Part shown: one piece after another, positions 31,730-41,210 of the stretch | Layout of the letters: every line of letters begins with the position of its first letter | Numbering within the stretch: the stretch's first letter is position 1 | Assembly (NCBI RefSeq): GCF_006335015.1 | Contig: NZ_VDGT01000010.1 | Location: forward strand, 167,202-231,201 | Origin: Streptomyces sedi | Lineage (GTDB): Bacteria; Actinomycetota; Actinomycetes; Streptomycetales; Streptomycetaceae | Direction of reading: 5' to 3' | DNA: 64,000 nucleotides | Notes under the pieces: model-generated | Database searches by the model: none | What the model saw: only the letters and a program-made list of their open reading frames with translations | What the model was told of the DNA's origin: nothing | Made by a program: the position numbers and the translations under genes

Positions 31730-34234
31730 TCAGCCCGCCGCGCGGACGCGCAACGCCCTGGCGAGGTCGTCGAGTTCGTCGGCGAGCGCCCTGCGCAGCG
31801 CCGGCGTCGGCGCCCCGGAGGCCAGGCACTCCTCGCCGAGGGCGAGCGTGGCGGCGTCCGTGAACGGGTGCGGGAAGCAGTCGCGCCCCGCCGACACTGC
31901 CAGCGCGTGGCCCCTGCGTTGGGCGAGCGCGGTGGCCGCGGGGAAGTAGCGCGGAACGTAACCGGCCAGCAGTTCGCGCTGCTCCGCGTGCCAGAAGCCC
32001 TCGGCGGTGGCGGAGAACAGGTAGTTGGAGAGCCGGTCCTGGCCGTCGAACATGTCCGCCCAGGCGGCCTCCTTGGCCGCCGCGTCGGGCAGCGCGGCGC
32101 GGCAGCGCGCGGCGCCCTTCTCGCCGGTGGAACCGGGGTCCGCGGCGGCCTCGGCGTCGATCGCCGCCCGGTCGGTGGCGCCGAGCACGGCCAGCCGGTG
32201 CAGCAGCCGCCAGCGGAGGTCCCGGTCCAACTCGGGCCCGCCGGGCAGCGCGCCGGCGTCCCACCACGCCAGCGGGCCGTCCGGCGCGTCGGCCGCGTCG
32301 ATCGCGGCGCGCGCCGCGATCAGCAGCCGCGTCGGGTCCCCGCCGGCCCCGGCGTGCAGCCGGTCGGCGATCTCCCGCACCAGCCCCAGCGCCTCGGCGC
32401 GGCGGTCGTCCGGCAGGTAGCGCCCTGCCAGCGCGCCGCCGGCGAAGCCCAGCACGCCGCTGACGATCACGTTGGCGCTCTCCGACGGCAGATGGCGGCG
32501 GGCCGCCTCCAGGTAGTCGAACGGGGCCAGTTCGCCGTCCCTGACCATGTCACGCGCGGCGGTCCACACCACGGTGCGGCTGAGCGGGTCGGGCAGGCTG
32601 GAGAGGGTGCGCAGCGCGGTGGCCCACGAGCGTTCGTCGAGACGGATCTTGGCGTAGCTGAGGTCGCCGTCGTTGACGATCAGCAGGTCGGGGCGTCCGC
32701 CGGGGAAGGCGTGCTCCGATGTGGTGTCGGCCGCCTCCAGCTCCACGTCGTACTGGGCGCGCGGCAGCACCCGTTCCGGCCTGGTCGGGTCGATGTCGTA
32801 CGCGCCCAGGCGCAGTCGGTGCGGGCGCCCACCGTGGTGCGCCAACTGGAGCCGCCAGGTGTCGTCGCCGCCCTCGGCGGTGCGCGGCGCGAGGGTGTCG
32901 GGCCCCGAGGTGCGCAGCCAGGCGTCGGCCCAGGCGTGGACGGGGCGGTCGGAGGCGCGGGCCATCGCGTCGATGAAGTCGGCGAGCGTCGCGTTGCCGA
33001 AGCGGTGGCGGGCGAAGTGGTCGTTGATCCCGGCGAGGAAGGTCTCCTCGCCGAGCCAGGCGACGAGTTGACGCAGCGCGGAGGCGCCCTTGGCGTAGGA
33101 GATGCCGTCGAAGTTGAGCCAGGCGGATGCGGTGTCCGGCACGGCCTCGGGGGCGGGCGCGACCGGGTGGGTGGAGGGCCGCTGGTCGGCGTCGTAGCCC
33201 CAGGACTTGCGGACCACGGCGAACTCGGTCCACGGCGTGTGGCGCGTCGCCTCGTGGAGCACCTGGTAGCCGAGGTACTCGGCGAACGACTCGTTCAGCC
33301 ACACGTCGTCCCACCAGCGCAGCGTCACCAGGTCGCCGAACCACATGTGGGCCATCTCGTGCGCGACGACGACGCCGCGCACCTCGCGCTCGGTCTCCGT
33401 GACGGCCGACTGGAAGACATAGCTGTCGCGGAACGTGACCAGCCCCGGGTTCTCCATCGCGCCGGCGTTGAACTCCGGTACGAACGCCTGGTCGTAGGAG
33501 TCGAACGGGTAGGGCTCCTCGAAGATCTCGTGGTAGCGGTCGAAGCAGCGGCGGGTGATGTCGAACAGCTCGTCGGCGTCCCTGTCGAGATGGGCGGCGA
33601 GCGAACGGCGCGTGTGCAGGCCGAAGGGCAGCCCGGCGTGCTCGGTGGTCACCGAGTGGTAGGGGCCGGCGACGACGGCGAGCAGGTAGGTCGAGATCGG
33701 CGGGGTCGGCGCGACGTGCCAGCGCCCGGGGCGGTCGGCCTCGCGGGTGGCGCGGCCGTTGCCGAGGACCGTCCACTCCTCGGGGGCGGTGACGGCGACC
33801 TCGAAGACCGCCTTGAGGTCCGGCTGGTCGAAGGCGGCGAAGACCTTGGGCGCCTCCGTCATGCAGCACATGGTGTACAGATAGGTCAGCCCGTCGGCCG
33901 GGTCGGTGAACCGGTGCATCCCCTCGCCGGTCCGCGAGTACGGCATCTCGGCCACCACGGTCAACTCGTGCGCGCCCTCGGCCAGTCCGGTCAGCGGCAG
34001 CCGGCCGTCGGCCAGGCCGTCCGGGTCCAGCTCCCGGCCGTCGAGGAGGGCCGAGCGCAGGGTGGTGGGGCGCAGCTCGACGAAGGTGTCGCCGGCCTCG
34101 CGGACGGTGAACGCGACGGTGGTGGTCGAACCGAAGACCGTGTCGCCCAGGGTGAGGTCGAGGTCCAGGGTGTAGCGCTCGACGGTGAGCTGCCGGGCGC
34201 GGGCTTCCGCTTCGAGACGGGTCAGTGTGGCCAT
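31730..34234 (-). CDS. pepN: Aminopeptidase N (M1 family metallopeptidase)
   Basis: 834 residues, normal for actinobacterial PepN. The substrate N-terminus is recognised by GAMEN (EFNAGAMENPGLVTF). The zinc site is HEMAHMWFGDLVTLRWWDDV followed by WLNESFAEY, i.e. HEXXH with the third ligand Glu 18 residues later. The transition-state tyrosine region (DGISYAKGASALRQLV) and the C-terminal ERAP-like helical domain are present. It removes N-terminal amino acids from peptides in the cytoplasm. The ATG giving MATLTRLEAEARARQLTVE matches the family; further upstream the frame is unrelated coding-like sequence. Confidence 0.96.
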   Translation of the reverse strand: MATLTRLEAEARARQLTVERYTLDLDLTLGDTVFGSTTTVAFTVREAGDTFVELRPTTLRSALLDGRELDPDGLADGRLPLTGLAEGAHELTVVAEMPYSRTGEGMHRFTDPADGLTYLYTMCCMTEAPKVFAAFDQPDLKAVFEVAVTAPEEWTVLGNGRATREADRPGRWHVAPTPPISTYLLAVVAGPYHSVTTEHAGLPFGLHTRRSLAAHLDRDADELFDITRRCFDRYHEIFEEPYPFDSYDQAFVPEFNAGAMENPGLVTFRDSYVFQSAVTETEREVRGVVVAHEMAHMWFGDLVTLRWWDDVWLNESFAEYLGYQVLHEATRHTPWTEFAVVRKSWGYDADQRPSTHPVAPAPEAVPDTASAWLNFDGISYAKGASALRQLVAWLGEETFLAGINDHFARHRFGNATLADFIDAMARASDRPVHAWADAWLRTSGPDTLAPRTAEGGDDTWRLQLAHHGGRPHRLRLGAYDIDPTRPERVLPRAQYDVELEAADTTSEHAFPGGRPDLLIVNDGDLSYAKIRLDERSWATALRTLSSLPDPLSRTVVWTAARDMVRDGELAPFDYLEAARRHLPSESANVIVSGVLGFAGGALAGRYLPDDRRAEALGLVREIADRLHAGAGGDPTRLLIAARAAIDAADAPDGPLAWWDAGALPGGPELDRDLRWRLLHRLAVLGATDRAAIDAEAAADPGSTGEKGAARCRAALPDAAAKEAAWADMFDGQDRLSNYLFSATAEGFWHAEQRELLAGYVPRYFPAATALAQRRGHALAVSAGRDCFPHPFTDAATLALGEECLASGAPTPALRRALADELDDLARALRVRAAG

Positions 34235-34361
34235 GGCGCCATGCTGCCCCACGGCGCGGGGGCGGGCCCAGCGGGTTGTGGGCGCCGGGCCCGGCGCGTG
34301 GGGCGAACTCCGCCCGCCGCCATGCGTGTTGAGCCCCGGAGTGGTGCCCCGGACGCGGGGA

Positions 34362-34384
34362 GTGTCAGTGCGCTGGGCTACTGT
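34362..34384 (+). promoter_or_regulatory. RecA-NDp/PafBC-type promoter upstream of the SLOG-like gene
   Basis: GTGTCAGTG, eight bases, then TACTGT: 8 of 9 plus a full TANNNT. It points right; the next start is the SLOG-like gene, so the leader would be about 110 bases. Confidence 0.55.
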
Positions 34385-34499
34385 TCCGGCCACCGTAGGC
34401 AACACCCGGGGGGACACCGTTCCGGAAGCCGGACGCCGACCGGGCCGCGCCGGGGGGCGCGGGGTCGTGGTCGGCCCGTTCAGCAGGTGAGGAAGTCAG

Positions 34500-34973
34500 A
34501 TGCGCATAGGGATAACCGGCCACCGTGGGCTGTCGGACGCTGTCGCGGCCCAGGTGCGCGAGGGGCTCGCGGCCGAGGTGGCGCGCGCCGCGCCCGGGTC
34601 GTTGGTGGGCGTCTCCTGCGTCGCCGACGGGCCGGACAGCTGGTTCGCGCGCGCGGTGCTGGAGGCCGGCGGCCGTCTTGAGGTGGTGCTGCCCGCCGAC
34701 GACTACCGGCAGTGGCTCCCCGAGTGGCACCACGCGGAGTTCGACGCCCTGCTGGCCGCCGCGGACACGGTCCACCGCACGGAGCTGGCCGCGGCGGACG
34801 AGCGGGCGTTCATGACGTCGAGCGAGGTGATGATCGGGCAGGTGGACCGGCTGCTGGCGGTCTGGGACGGCGAGCCGGCCCGCGGCTTCGGCGGCGCGGC
34901 GGACGTGGTCGCCTACGCGCAGCGGGTCCACCTGCCCGTGCGGGTCCTCTGGCCGGAGGGCGCGGTGCGGTGA
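34500..34973 (+). CDS. SLOG-like Rossmann-fold protein, 157 aa
   Basis: The sequence begins MRIGITGHRGLSDAVAAQV, typical of the SLOG/DprA-LOG group that binds nucleotides or their derivatives. A second strand (LVGVSCVADGPDSWFARAVL) has the GADx-like turn, and a long helix region leads to VDRLLAVWDGEPARGFGGAA followed by DVVAYAQRVHLPVRVLWPEG. The GGxAD motif before the last helix is the usual ligand-binding part. Such proteins serve as lysine-decarboxylase-like phosphoribohydrolases or as nucleotide sensors in conflict systems; neither can be chosen here. The start has GTGAGGAAG upstream. It is divergent from pepN. Confidence 0.75.
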   Translation: MRIGITGHRGLSDAVAAQVREGLAAEVARAAPGSLVGVSCVADGPDSWFARAVLEAGGRLEVVLPADDYRQWLPEWHHAEFDALLAAADTVHRTELAAADERAFMTSSEVMIGQVDRLLAVWDGEPARGFGGAADVVAYAQRVHLPVRVLWPEGAVR

Positions 34974-35013
34974 GGGAACGTCGTCGCTCTCGCCCCGCCA
35001 CCCATGGCACCGA

Positions 35014-35244
35014 GCCGCGGACGACAACCCACCTTGCCGGTGCCGCACCGTAGTCGCCTGCGGCCCGCCACGCATGCACCGCGCAGTTCCCCGCGCCCCC
35101 AAGCAGGCCGCCACCTACCGCACGTGAACCCGCACCCGACCCACCAGGCCAACCCAAAACAGGGGCGCGGGGAACTGCGCGAGCAACCCACCAGCGGGCC
35201 GAGGACGACAACCCACCCAAGCCACGCACGTGAGTAGTCGCCTG
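35014..35244. repeat. Composite intergenic repeat: direct and inverted copies
   Basis: A 20-base unit GCCGCGGACGACAACCCACC (35014-35033) returns with one change at 35198-35217; GTAGTCGCCTG occurs after each (35050-35060 and 35234-35244). Inside, GCGCAGTTCCCCGCGCCCC (35081-35099) is the perfect inverse of the 19 bases at 35162-35180, 62 bases apart. The GGGGCGCGGGGAACTGCGC element is, to my recollection, common between Streptomyces genes. The whole is a gene-free stretch between two convergent genes. Confidence 0.85.
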
Positions 35245-35256
35245 ACTCCGGACCCG

Positions 35257-35622
35257 TCAGCGCGGCCCGTCGGCGTCGCGCTCGCCCGACTGCCGCTCGC
35301 CGGCGATGGTCTCGTGGTGGCGGATCACCTCGGCGATCACGAAGTTGAGCAGCTTCTCGGCGAACGCGGGGTCGAGCTTGGCGCTCCCCGCCAGCTCGCG
35401 CAGCCGCGCGATCTGGCGCGCCTCGCGGGCCGGGTCGGCGGCGGGGAGGTCGTGGTCGGCCTTGAGGCGGCCGACCCGCTGGGTGCACTTGAAGCGCTCC
35501 GCCAGCATGTGCACCACGGCCGCGTCGATGTTGTCGATGCTGTCGCGCAACGACACCAGCTCGGTGCGCACACTCTCGTCAAGACCGGCGGGCGCCCCTG
35601 GCCCGTCGCTGCTCTTCTCCAT
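35257..35622 (-). CDS. Chorismate mutase (AroQ type), 121 aa
   Basis: A monofunctional all-helical AroQ domain: LRDSIDNIDAAVVHMLAERF carries the first helix, with the conserved Arg and the Asn/Asp pair; VGRLKADHDLPAADPAREAR holds the catalytic Lys region; and LNFVIAEVIRHHETIAGE is the third helix. It isomerises chorismate to prephenate, the first step to Phe and Tyr. There is no signal peptide, so it is the cytoplasmic form. The first 25 residues are a flexible acidic leader. The ATG has AGGGTGG upstream. Confidence 0.93.
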   Translation of the reverse strand: MEKSSDGPGAPAGLDESVRTELVSLRDSIDNIDAAVVHMLAERFKCTQRVGRLKADHDLPAADPAREARQIARLRELAGSAKLDPAFAEKLLNFVIAEVIRHHETIAGERQSGERDADGPR

Positions 35623-35808
35623 GGCCACCACCCTATGCGGGAGGGCCGGAGCCCAGGGAGGTGGCCGCCCCGCACCCGGGACGCGGCGGGCGGGGGCCGG
35701 CGGACGTGCGCCAACCGCCCGCCTGCTCCCACGCGTTGAGCGAGACGACCTAGGATGTGGAGGCCCGAGACAGGCTGATCCATCACCGGACGAACCCGAG
35801 GCGGAGCG

Positions 35809-37887
35809 ATGAGACCACTGGACCCCGCCGATCCGCGCTCCGTCGGGCCCTACCGGCTGCTGGGGCGGCTCGGCGCCGGCGGGATGGGCGAGGTCTTCCT
35901 GGGGCGTGGGCCGGGTGGCCGGTTGACGGCCGTGAAGCTGATCCACGCGTCGCTGGCCGCCGACCCCGAGTTCCGGCGCCGCTTCCGCCGCGAGGTCGAC
36001 GCCGCCCGGCGGGTGAGCGCCGAGTGGACGGCCCCGGTGCTGGAGAGCGACACGGACTCGAAGGTGCCCTGGGTCGCGACCGGGTATCTGCCGGGGCCCT
36101 CGCTCCACCAGGTGGTCGACCGTTTCGGGCCGCTGCCCGAGGAGACGGTCTGGTCGCTGGCCCACGGTCTGGCCAGGGCGCTCACCGACATCCACGCGGC
36201 CGGTCTGGTGCACCGCGACCTGAAGCCGTCGAACGTGCTGGTCACGCTGGACGGCCCCCGGGTCATCGACTTCGGGATCGCCCGGGCGGCCGACGCCAGC
36301 ATGGTGACGCGGACGGGCTCGCTGGTCGGCTCGCCCGGCTACATGCCGCCCGAGCAGATCCGCGACGAGGCGCTGTCGGGCGCGGCCGACGTGTTCGCGC
36401 TCGGCGTCGTGCTGGGCTTCGCCGCCACGGGGGAGGCGCCGTTCTCCGGCGGCGGGGCGCCGGTGCACACCGTGCTCTACCGGGTGGTCCACGAGGAGCC
36501 GGAACTCGGCCCCGAGGACGGCCCGTTGAGTGGTGCCCTGCGGGAGCTGGTCGCCCGCTGCCTGGTCAAGGACCCGGAGCAGCGGCCCTCGGTGGCGGAG
36601 GTCGTCGAGGCGACGGCCGAACGGGGGCGGGCGGCGGTGGACGCGGAGAGCGGGCTGTGGCTGCCGGCCACGCTGACCTCCCTGTTGGGCCGCGAGGCCG
36701 CGGGGCTGCTCGCGCTGGACGGCCCGTCGGCCACCACGGTCGACCCGGCGCCCGCGACGCCGCCCCCGCCCGCGGCCCCGCCGGCGGTCGACCGGGAGAA
36801 CCGTCCCACTCCGCCGCCCGACGCGCCCACCGTGACGGCGTTCGGCGACTCGCCGTCCGCCCCCGGCGGAGGCCGCCGGCGGACGCCGCTGATCGTGGCG
36901 ACGGCGGCTGCCGCCGCCGTGCTGGCCGCCGCGCTGGGCTGGACGCTCAACCGCACCTCCGACGACGGCGCCGACGCGGGCGGCTCTCCCAGTGAGGACC
37001 CCGTCGTCTCCGATCCGGCGCGGGACCCGGACGACGGCTCGGACGACGGCTCGGCCAACGGCTCCGGCGGCGACGGGGACGGCGGCGCCGGCGATTCGGA
37101 GGCGCCGCTGCACCACCTGCTGCCGGCGAGCGTCCAGGAGTCGGGGGTGATCACGGTCCGCACCGGCGGCGAGTACCCGCCGTTCTTCTCGCCGACGGAC
37201 GACGACGCGTACACGGGGATCGAGCCGGACCTGGCGGCGGCGGCGGGCGAGCTGCTCGGCGTGGAGTTCGAGTACCGCACGATGAACGGCGACATCCTGC
37301 AGCAGATGTCGACCGAGCTGAGCGGCGGCATGAACATCGAGGACATCGGCTGGGGCGCGTTCATGGTCGACCGGGACGTCGCGCCCGCCGTCAACCTGGA
37401 CCTCGTCGGCCATCTGCGGGAGGGCTGGGTGCTGGTCGTCCCCGAGGGCGGCCCCGACACGCTGGGCGAGCTGTGCGGCGCGACCTTCGCCTCCTGGCAC
37501 ACCTTCTTCCTGGAGGAGCGGCTGGGCGGATGGTCGGAGGAGGCCGGCTGCGCGTCACCGCCCGAGACCTCCGACCAGTACTACGTGGAGGAGGCGCTGG
37601 ACGCGGTCGCCTCCGGCCAGGCGGACGCGGCGCTCATGCTCCAGGGCGCCGCCATGGCGCTGGACGAGGAGATCGGGGCCGCCGGGCTGGCGGTGGGCGA
37701 GCCGTTCGAGCTGTTCGACCGCGCCATCGCGGTCAGCAGCGGGCAGCCGGAGATCCGCGACGCCCTCGTCGAGGCGCTCTCGACGCTGGTCGAGGACGGG
37801 ACCTACGCCGAGATCCTCGCCGACTGGGACGCGGCGGAGCTGGCCGTCGAGGAGATCGCCGTGGACCCCTTCGTCTTCGCGGACTGA
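35809..37887 (+). CDS. Transmembrane Ser/Thr protein kinase fused to a solute-binding (SBP_bac_3-like) sensor domain
   Basis: 692 residues. The kinase domain (about 14-270) is complete: LGAGGMGEVFLGR, K43, HRD at 135-137 followed by LKPSN, DFG at 154-156, and SPGYMPPEQ. A Pro/Ala-rich linker, one membrane helix (about 361-380, LIVATAAAAAVLAAALGWTL) and a Gly/Asp/Ser linker lead to an extracytoplasmic domain (about 435-690). That domain looks like a family 3 solute-binding protein: GVITVRTGGEYPPFFSPTDD, YTGIEPDLAAAAGELLGVEF, DIGWGAFMVDRDVAPAVNLD and LDAVASGQADAALM. It probably senses an amino acid or similar ligand outside and signals by phosphorylation inside. PASTA repeats are absent. It is a rare but, to my knowledge, not unique architecture. 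Confidence 0.9.
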   Translation: MRPLDPADPRSVGPYRLLGRLGAGGMGEVFLGRGPGGRLTAVKLIHASLAADPEFRRRFRREVDAARRVSAEWTAPVLESDTDSKVPWVATGYLPGPSLHQVVDRFGPLPEETVWSLAHGLARALTDIHAAGLVHRDLKPSNVLVTLDGPRVIDFGIARAADASMVTRTGSLVGSPGYMPPEQIRDEALSGAADVFALGVVLGFAATGEAPFSGGGAPVHTVLYRVVHEEPELGPEDGPLSGALRELVARCLVKDPEQRPSVAEVVEATAERGRAAVDAESGLWLPATLTSLLGREAAGLLALDGPSATTVDPAPATPPPPAAPPAVDRENRPTPPPDAPTVTAFGDSPSAPGGGRRRTPLIVATAAAAAVLAAALGWTLNRTSDDGADAGGSPSEDPVVSDPARDPDDGSDDGSANGSGGDGDGGAGDSEAPLHHLLPASVQESGVITVRTGGEYPPFFSPTDDDAYTGIEPDLAAAAGELLGVEFEYRTMNGDILQQMSTELSGGMNIEDIGWGAFMVDRDVAPAVNLDLVGHLREGWVLVVPEGGPDTLGELCGATFASWHTFFLEERLGGWSEEAGCASPPETSDQYYVEEALDAVASGQADAALMLQGAAMALDEEIGAAGLAVGEPFELFDRAIAVSSGQPEIRDALVEALSTLVEDGTYAEILADWDAAELAVEEIAVDPFVFAD

Positions 37888-37914
37888 CGGCCGGGGACAC
37901 GCAGCCGAGGCCGA

Positions 37915-37937
37915 GTGTCAGTGGCGCCCACTACCCT
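37915..37937 (+). promoter_or_regulatory. RecA-NDp/PafBC-type promoter of the VOC gene
   Basis: GTGTCAGTG, eight bases, then TACCCT: 8 of 9 plus a full TANNNT. The ATG follows after six bases with no Shine-Dalgarno sequence, indicating leaderless mRNA. Confidence 0.65.
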
Positions 37938-37943
37938 GCCCGC

Positions 37944-38321
37944 ATGATCGCCACCCTCCAGTGCGTCGTCTTCGACTGTCCCGACCCGGCCGCCCTCGCC
38001 CGCTTCTACGGGAGGATTCTCGGCAGTGAGCCGGACACCTCCCGGCCGGAGTGGGTGACGCTGACCGGCCCCGACGGCCGGCGCCTCGCCTTCCAACGGG
38101 CGGAGGACTACCGGCCTCCGGCCTGGCCCGATCCGGAGCACCCCCAGCAGCTGCACCTCGACTTCGACGTGCCGACCCTCGCCGACATGCCGGAGGCCGA
38201 GGCCGCGGTGCTGGCCATCGGCGCGACGTTTCTCCACGACAGCGGCGGGGAGACCGTCGGCTTCCGGGTCTACGCGGACCCGGCGGGCCATCCGTTCTGC
38301 CTCTGCTACGGCCAGGGCTGA
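37944..38321 (+). CDS. VOC family (glyoxalase/dioxygenase-fold) protein, 125 aa
   Basis: A small two-module beta-alpha-beta-beta-beta protein: CVVFDCPDPAALARFYGRIL is the usual first strand and helix; EWVTLTGPDGRRLAFQRAED follows; and QLHLDFDVPTL leads to VYADPAGHPFCLCY at the end. The HLDF histidine and the final Glu position (Cys here) would be metal ligands, so activity is doubtful. Functions in this fold range from glyoxalase to antibiotic resistance. The start is fixed by the promoter six bases upstream. Confidence 0.85.
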   Translation: MIATLQCVVFDCPDPAALARFYGRILGSEPDTSRPEWVTLTGPDGRRLAFQRAEDYRPPAWPDPEHPQQLHLDFDVPTLADMPEAEAAVLAIGATFLHDSGGETVGFRVYADPAGHPFCLCYGQG

Positions 38322-38366
38322 GGCCGCCGGACGGAGCGGTGCCCGCCCGGCCCGCCCGGCCCGCCG

Positions 38367-39977
<1,611 letters not shown>

Positions 39978-40447
39978 GCCCTGCTCCCTGTCCCCCGTGA
40001 CGTCAGGAAAACCACTGCTCTCGCTACCCTCTCGATGCGCTCGGAATGGGCCAACACGGCTGTCGGGCACATCCGTTGCCGCCTCCGCGTCCGGACCACT
40101 CTCGCACGCGGAGGGCACGGCGCGGCGCCCCACCGTCTCTTCCGGCCACGGCGGAACGGCCGTCGACGGCCGCAACCGTGCGGGCAAGCCGAACGGTACC
40201 GCTCCCGCCCCTCCCCGCGCGCCTCACCCCTGCGGACGGACGGCCGGGAACCGTCCCCGGGAACAGCGCGCGCCCCGGCACCGGAACCGCTCCGCGCGTC
40301 GCCGAGGGCGGCGGCGGCCCGCCGGGACCGGGTCCACACCGGCGCCGGCGGGCCGTGTGTCGGCCGTTCTTCGGCGGCCGAGGACGAGAAACGGAACCTG
40401 ATCGGTCCCTGTCACGTCAGAACGGCACACGCAAAGGGAGGTACGTC
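39978..40447. other. Divergent promoter region between the TM2 kinase and the lipoprotein gene (470 bases)
   Basis: No frame here looks like a real gene. On the plus strand an ECF-type promoter is visible close to the lipoprotein start. I saw no clear signal for the kinase. Confidence 0.45.
40393..40418 (+). promoter_or_regulatory. Candidate ECF sigma factor promoter of the acidic lipoprotein gene
   Basis: GGAAC, 17 bases, CGTC: the classical envelope-stress (sigma-E-like) pattern. Transcription would start near 40425, 23 bases before the GTG, leaving room for the GGGAGG Shine-Dalgarno sequence. Confidence 0.5.
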
Positions 40448-41068
40448 GTGCGAAACAAGATGATCGTGCCCACTGTCGCGGTCGCCGGCCTGCTGCTGGT
40501 CGGCTGTGGTTCCGACTCGGACGACTCCGACGAGAGCCGGCCGAACGACCCGTCGCAGAGCGCGCCCGACGACGCGGGCGACGACGCGGGCTCCCCGTCC
40601 GAGGACGGTTCCGGGGACGGCGCGGAGGACGGCGAGGACGGACAGGGCGACGAGAACGCCGAGGGCGGCGGCGAGGAAGGCGACGCCGAGGACGCGGACG
40701 CCGCGGCCTTCGACGCCAGAGCGCGGGAGGTCGCCGAGAGCTGGCCCGAGCCCGTGCCTCCGGCCGAGCCCGCCGAGCAACTCGCCTCGGTGACCGGCAT
40801 GTTGCCGGCCGAGTCGACCAACGAGGAGCTGACCGTCGAGATCGGCCACGGCCAGTGCGACGCCGACTTCGGCGCCTGGGTGGCGGAGACCGACGAGCTG
40901 GTGATCGTGGGCGGCTGGGCCGAGGCCGACCCGTCCGTCGACATGTGCGCCGAGGTCATGGTGCTGGACGAGGCGCCCGTCGAGCTGGAGACCGAGCTGG
41001 GCGACCGGACCGTCGTCGACGCGACCACCGGCGAAGAGGTGACCGTCGCCGAGCCGGACGCCGGCTGA
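40448..41068 (+). CDS. Acidic lipoprotein, 206 aa, unknown function
   Basis: GTG start behind GGGAGG. The lipoprotein signal (MIVPTVAVAGLLLVGCGS) ends at Cys20. Then come 70 residues of almost only D, E, G and S (for example DGAEDGEDGQGDENAEGGGE), i.e. an extended acidic spacer, and finally a compact domain of about 110 residues: PAEQLASVTGMLPAESTNEE, LTVEIGHGQCDADFGAWVAE, and SVDMCAEVMVLDEAPVEL. Two cysteines in that domain could form a disulphide. I do not recognise the domain. The ECF-type promoter suggests envelope stress. Confidence 0.75.
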   Translation: MRNKMIVPTVAVAGLLLVGCGSDSDDSDESRPNDPSQSAPDDAGDDAGSPSEDGSGDGAEDGEDGQGDENAEGGGEEGDAEDADAAAFDARAREVAESWPEPVPPAEPAEQLASVTGMLPAESTNEELTVEIGHGQCDADFGAWVAETDELVIVGGWAEADPSVDMCAEVMVLDEAPVELETELGDRTVVDATTGEEVTVAEPDAG

Positions 41069-41099
41069 CGGGCGGCCGTCGCCGCGTTCACCCGCACAT

Positions 41100-41139
41100 G
41101 CCGGCGCCCGCCCTCGGTCGGGGAGGGGCGGGCGCCGGC
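41100..41139. terminator. Bidirectional terminator between the lipoprotein and gltD genes
   Basis: Perfect 14-base arms GCCGGCGCCCGCCC and GGGCGGGCGCCGGC with a 12-base loop, between two convergent stops. Confidence 0.85.
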
Positions 41140-41210
41140 TGTGTCCGTACCCCGTTGTACGGCACGCTCTCACCGGACGGCCGGCGGGCCGTCCGGACGG
41201 TCGGTAGGGC

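Noticed and set aside
34204..34228. GGGTCAGTG-N8-GCGCCA near the pepN start
   Set aside because: No -10 match and antisense to pepN.
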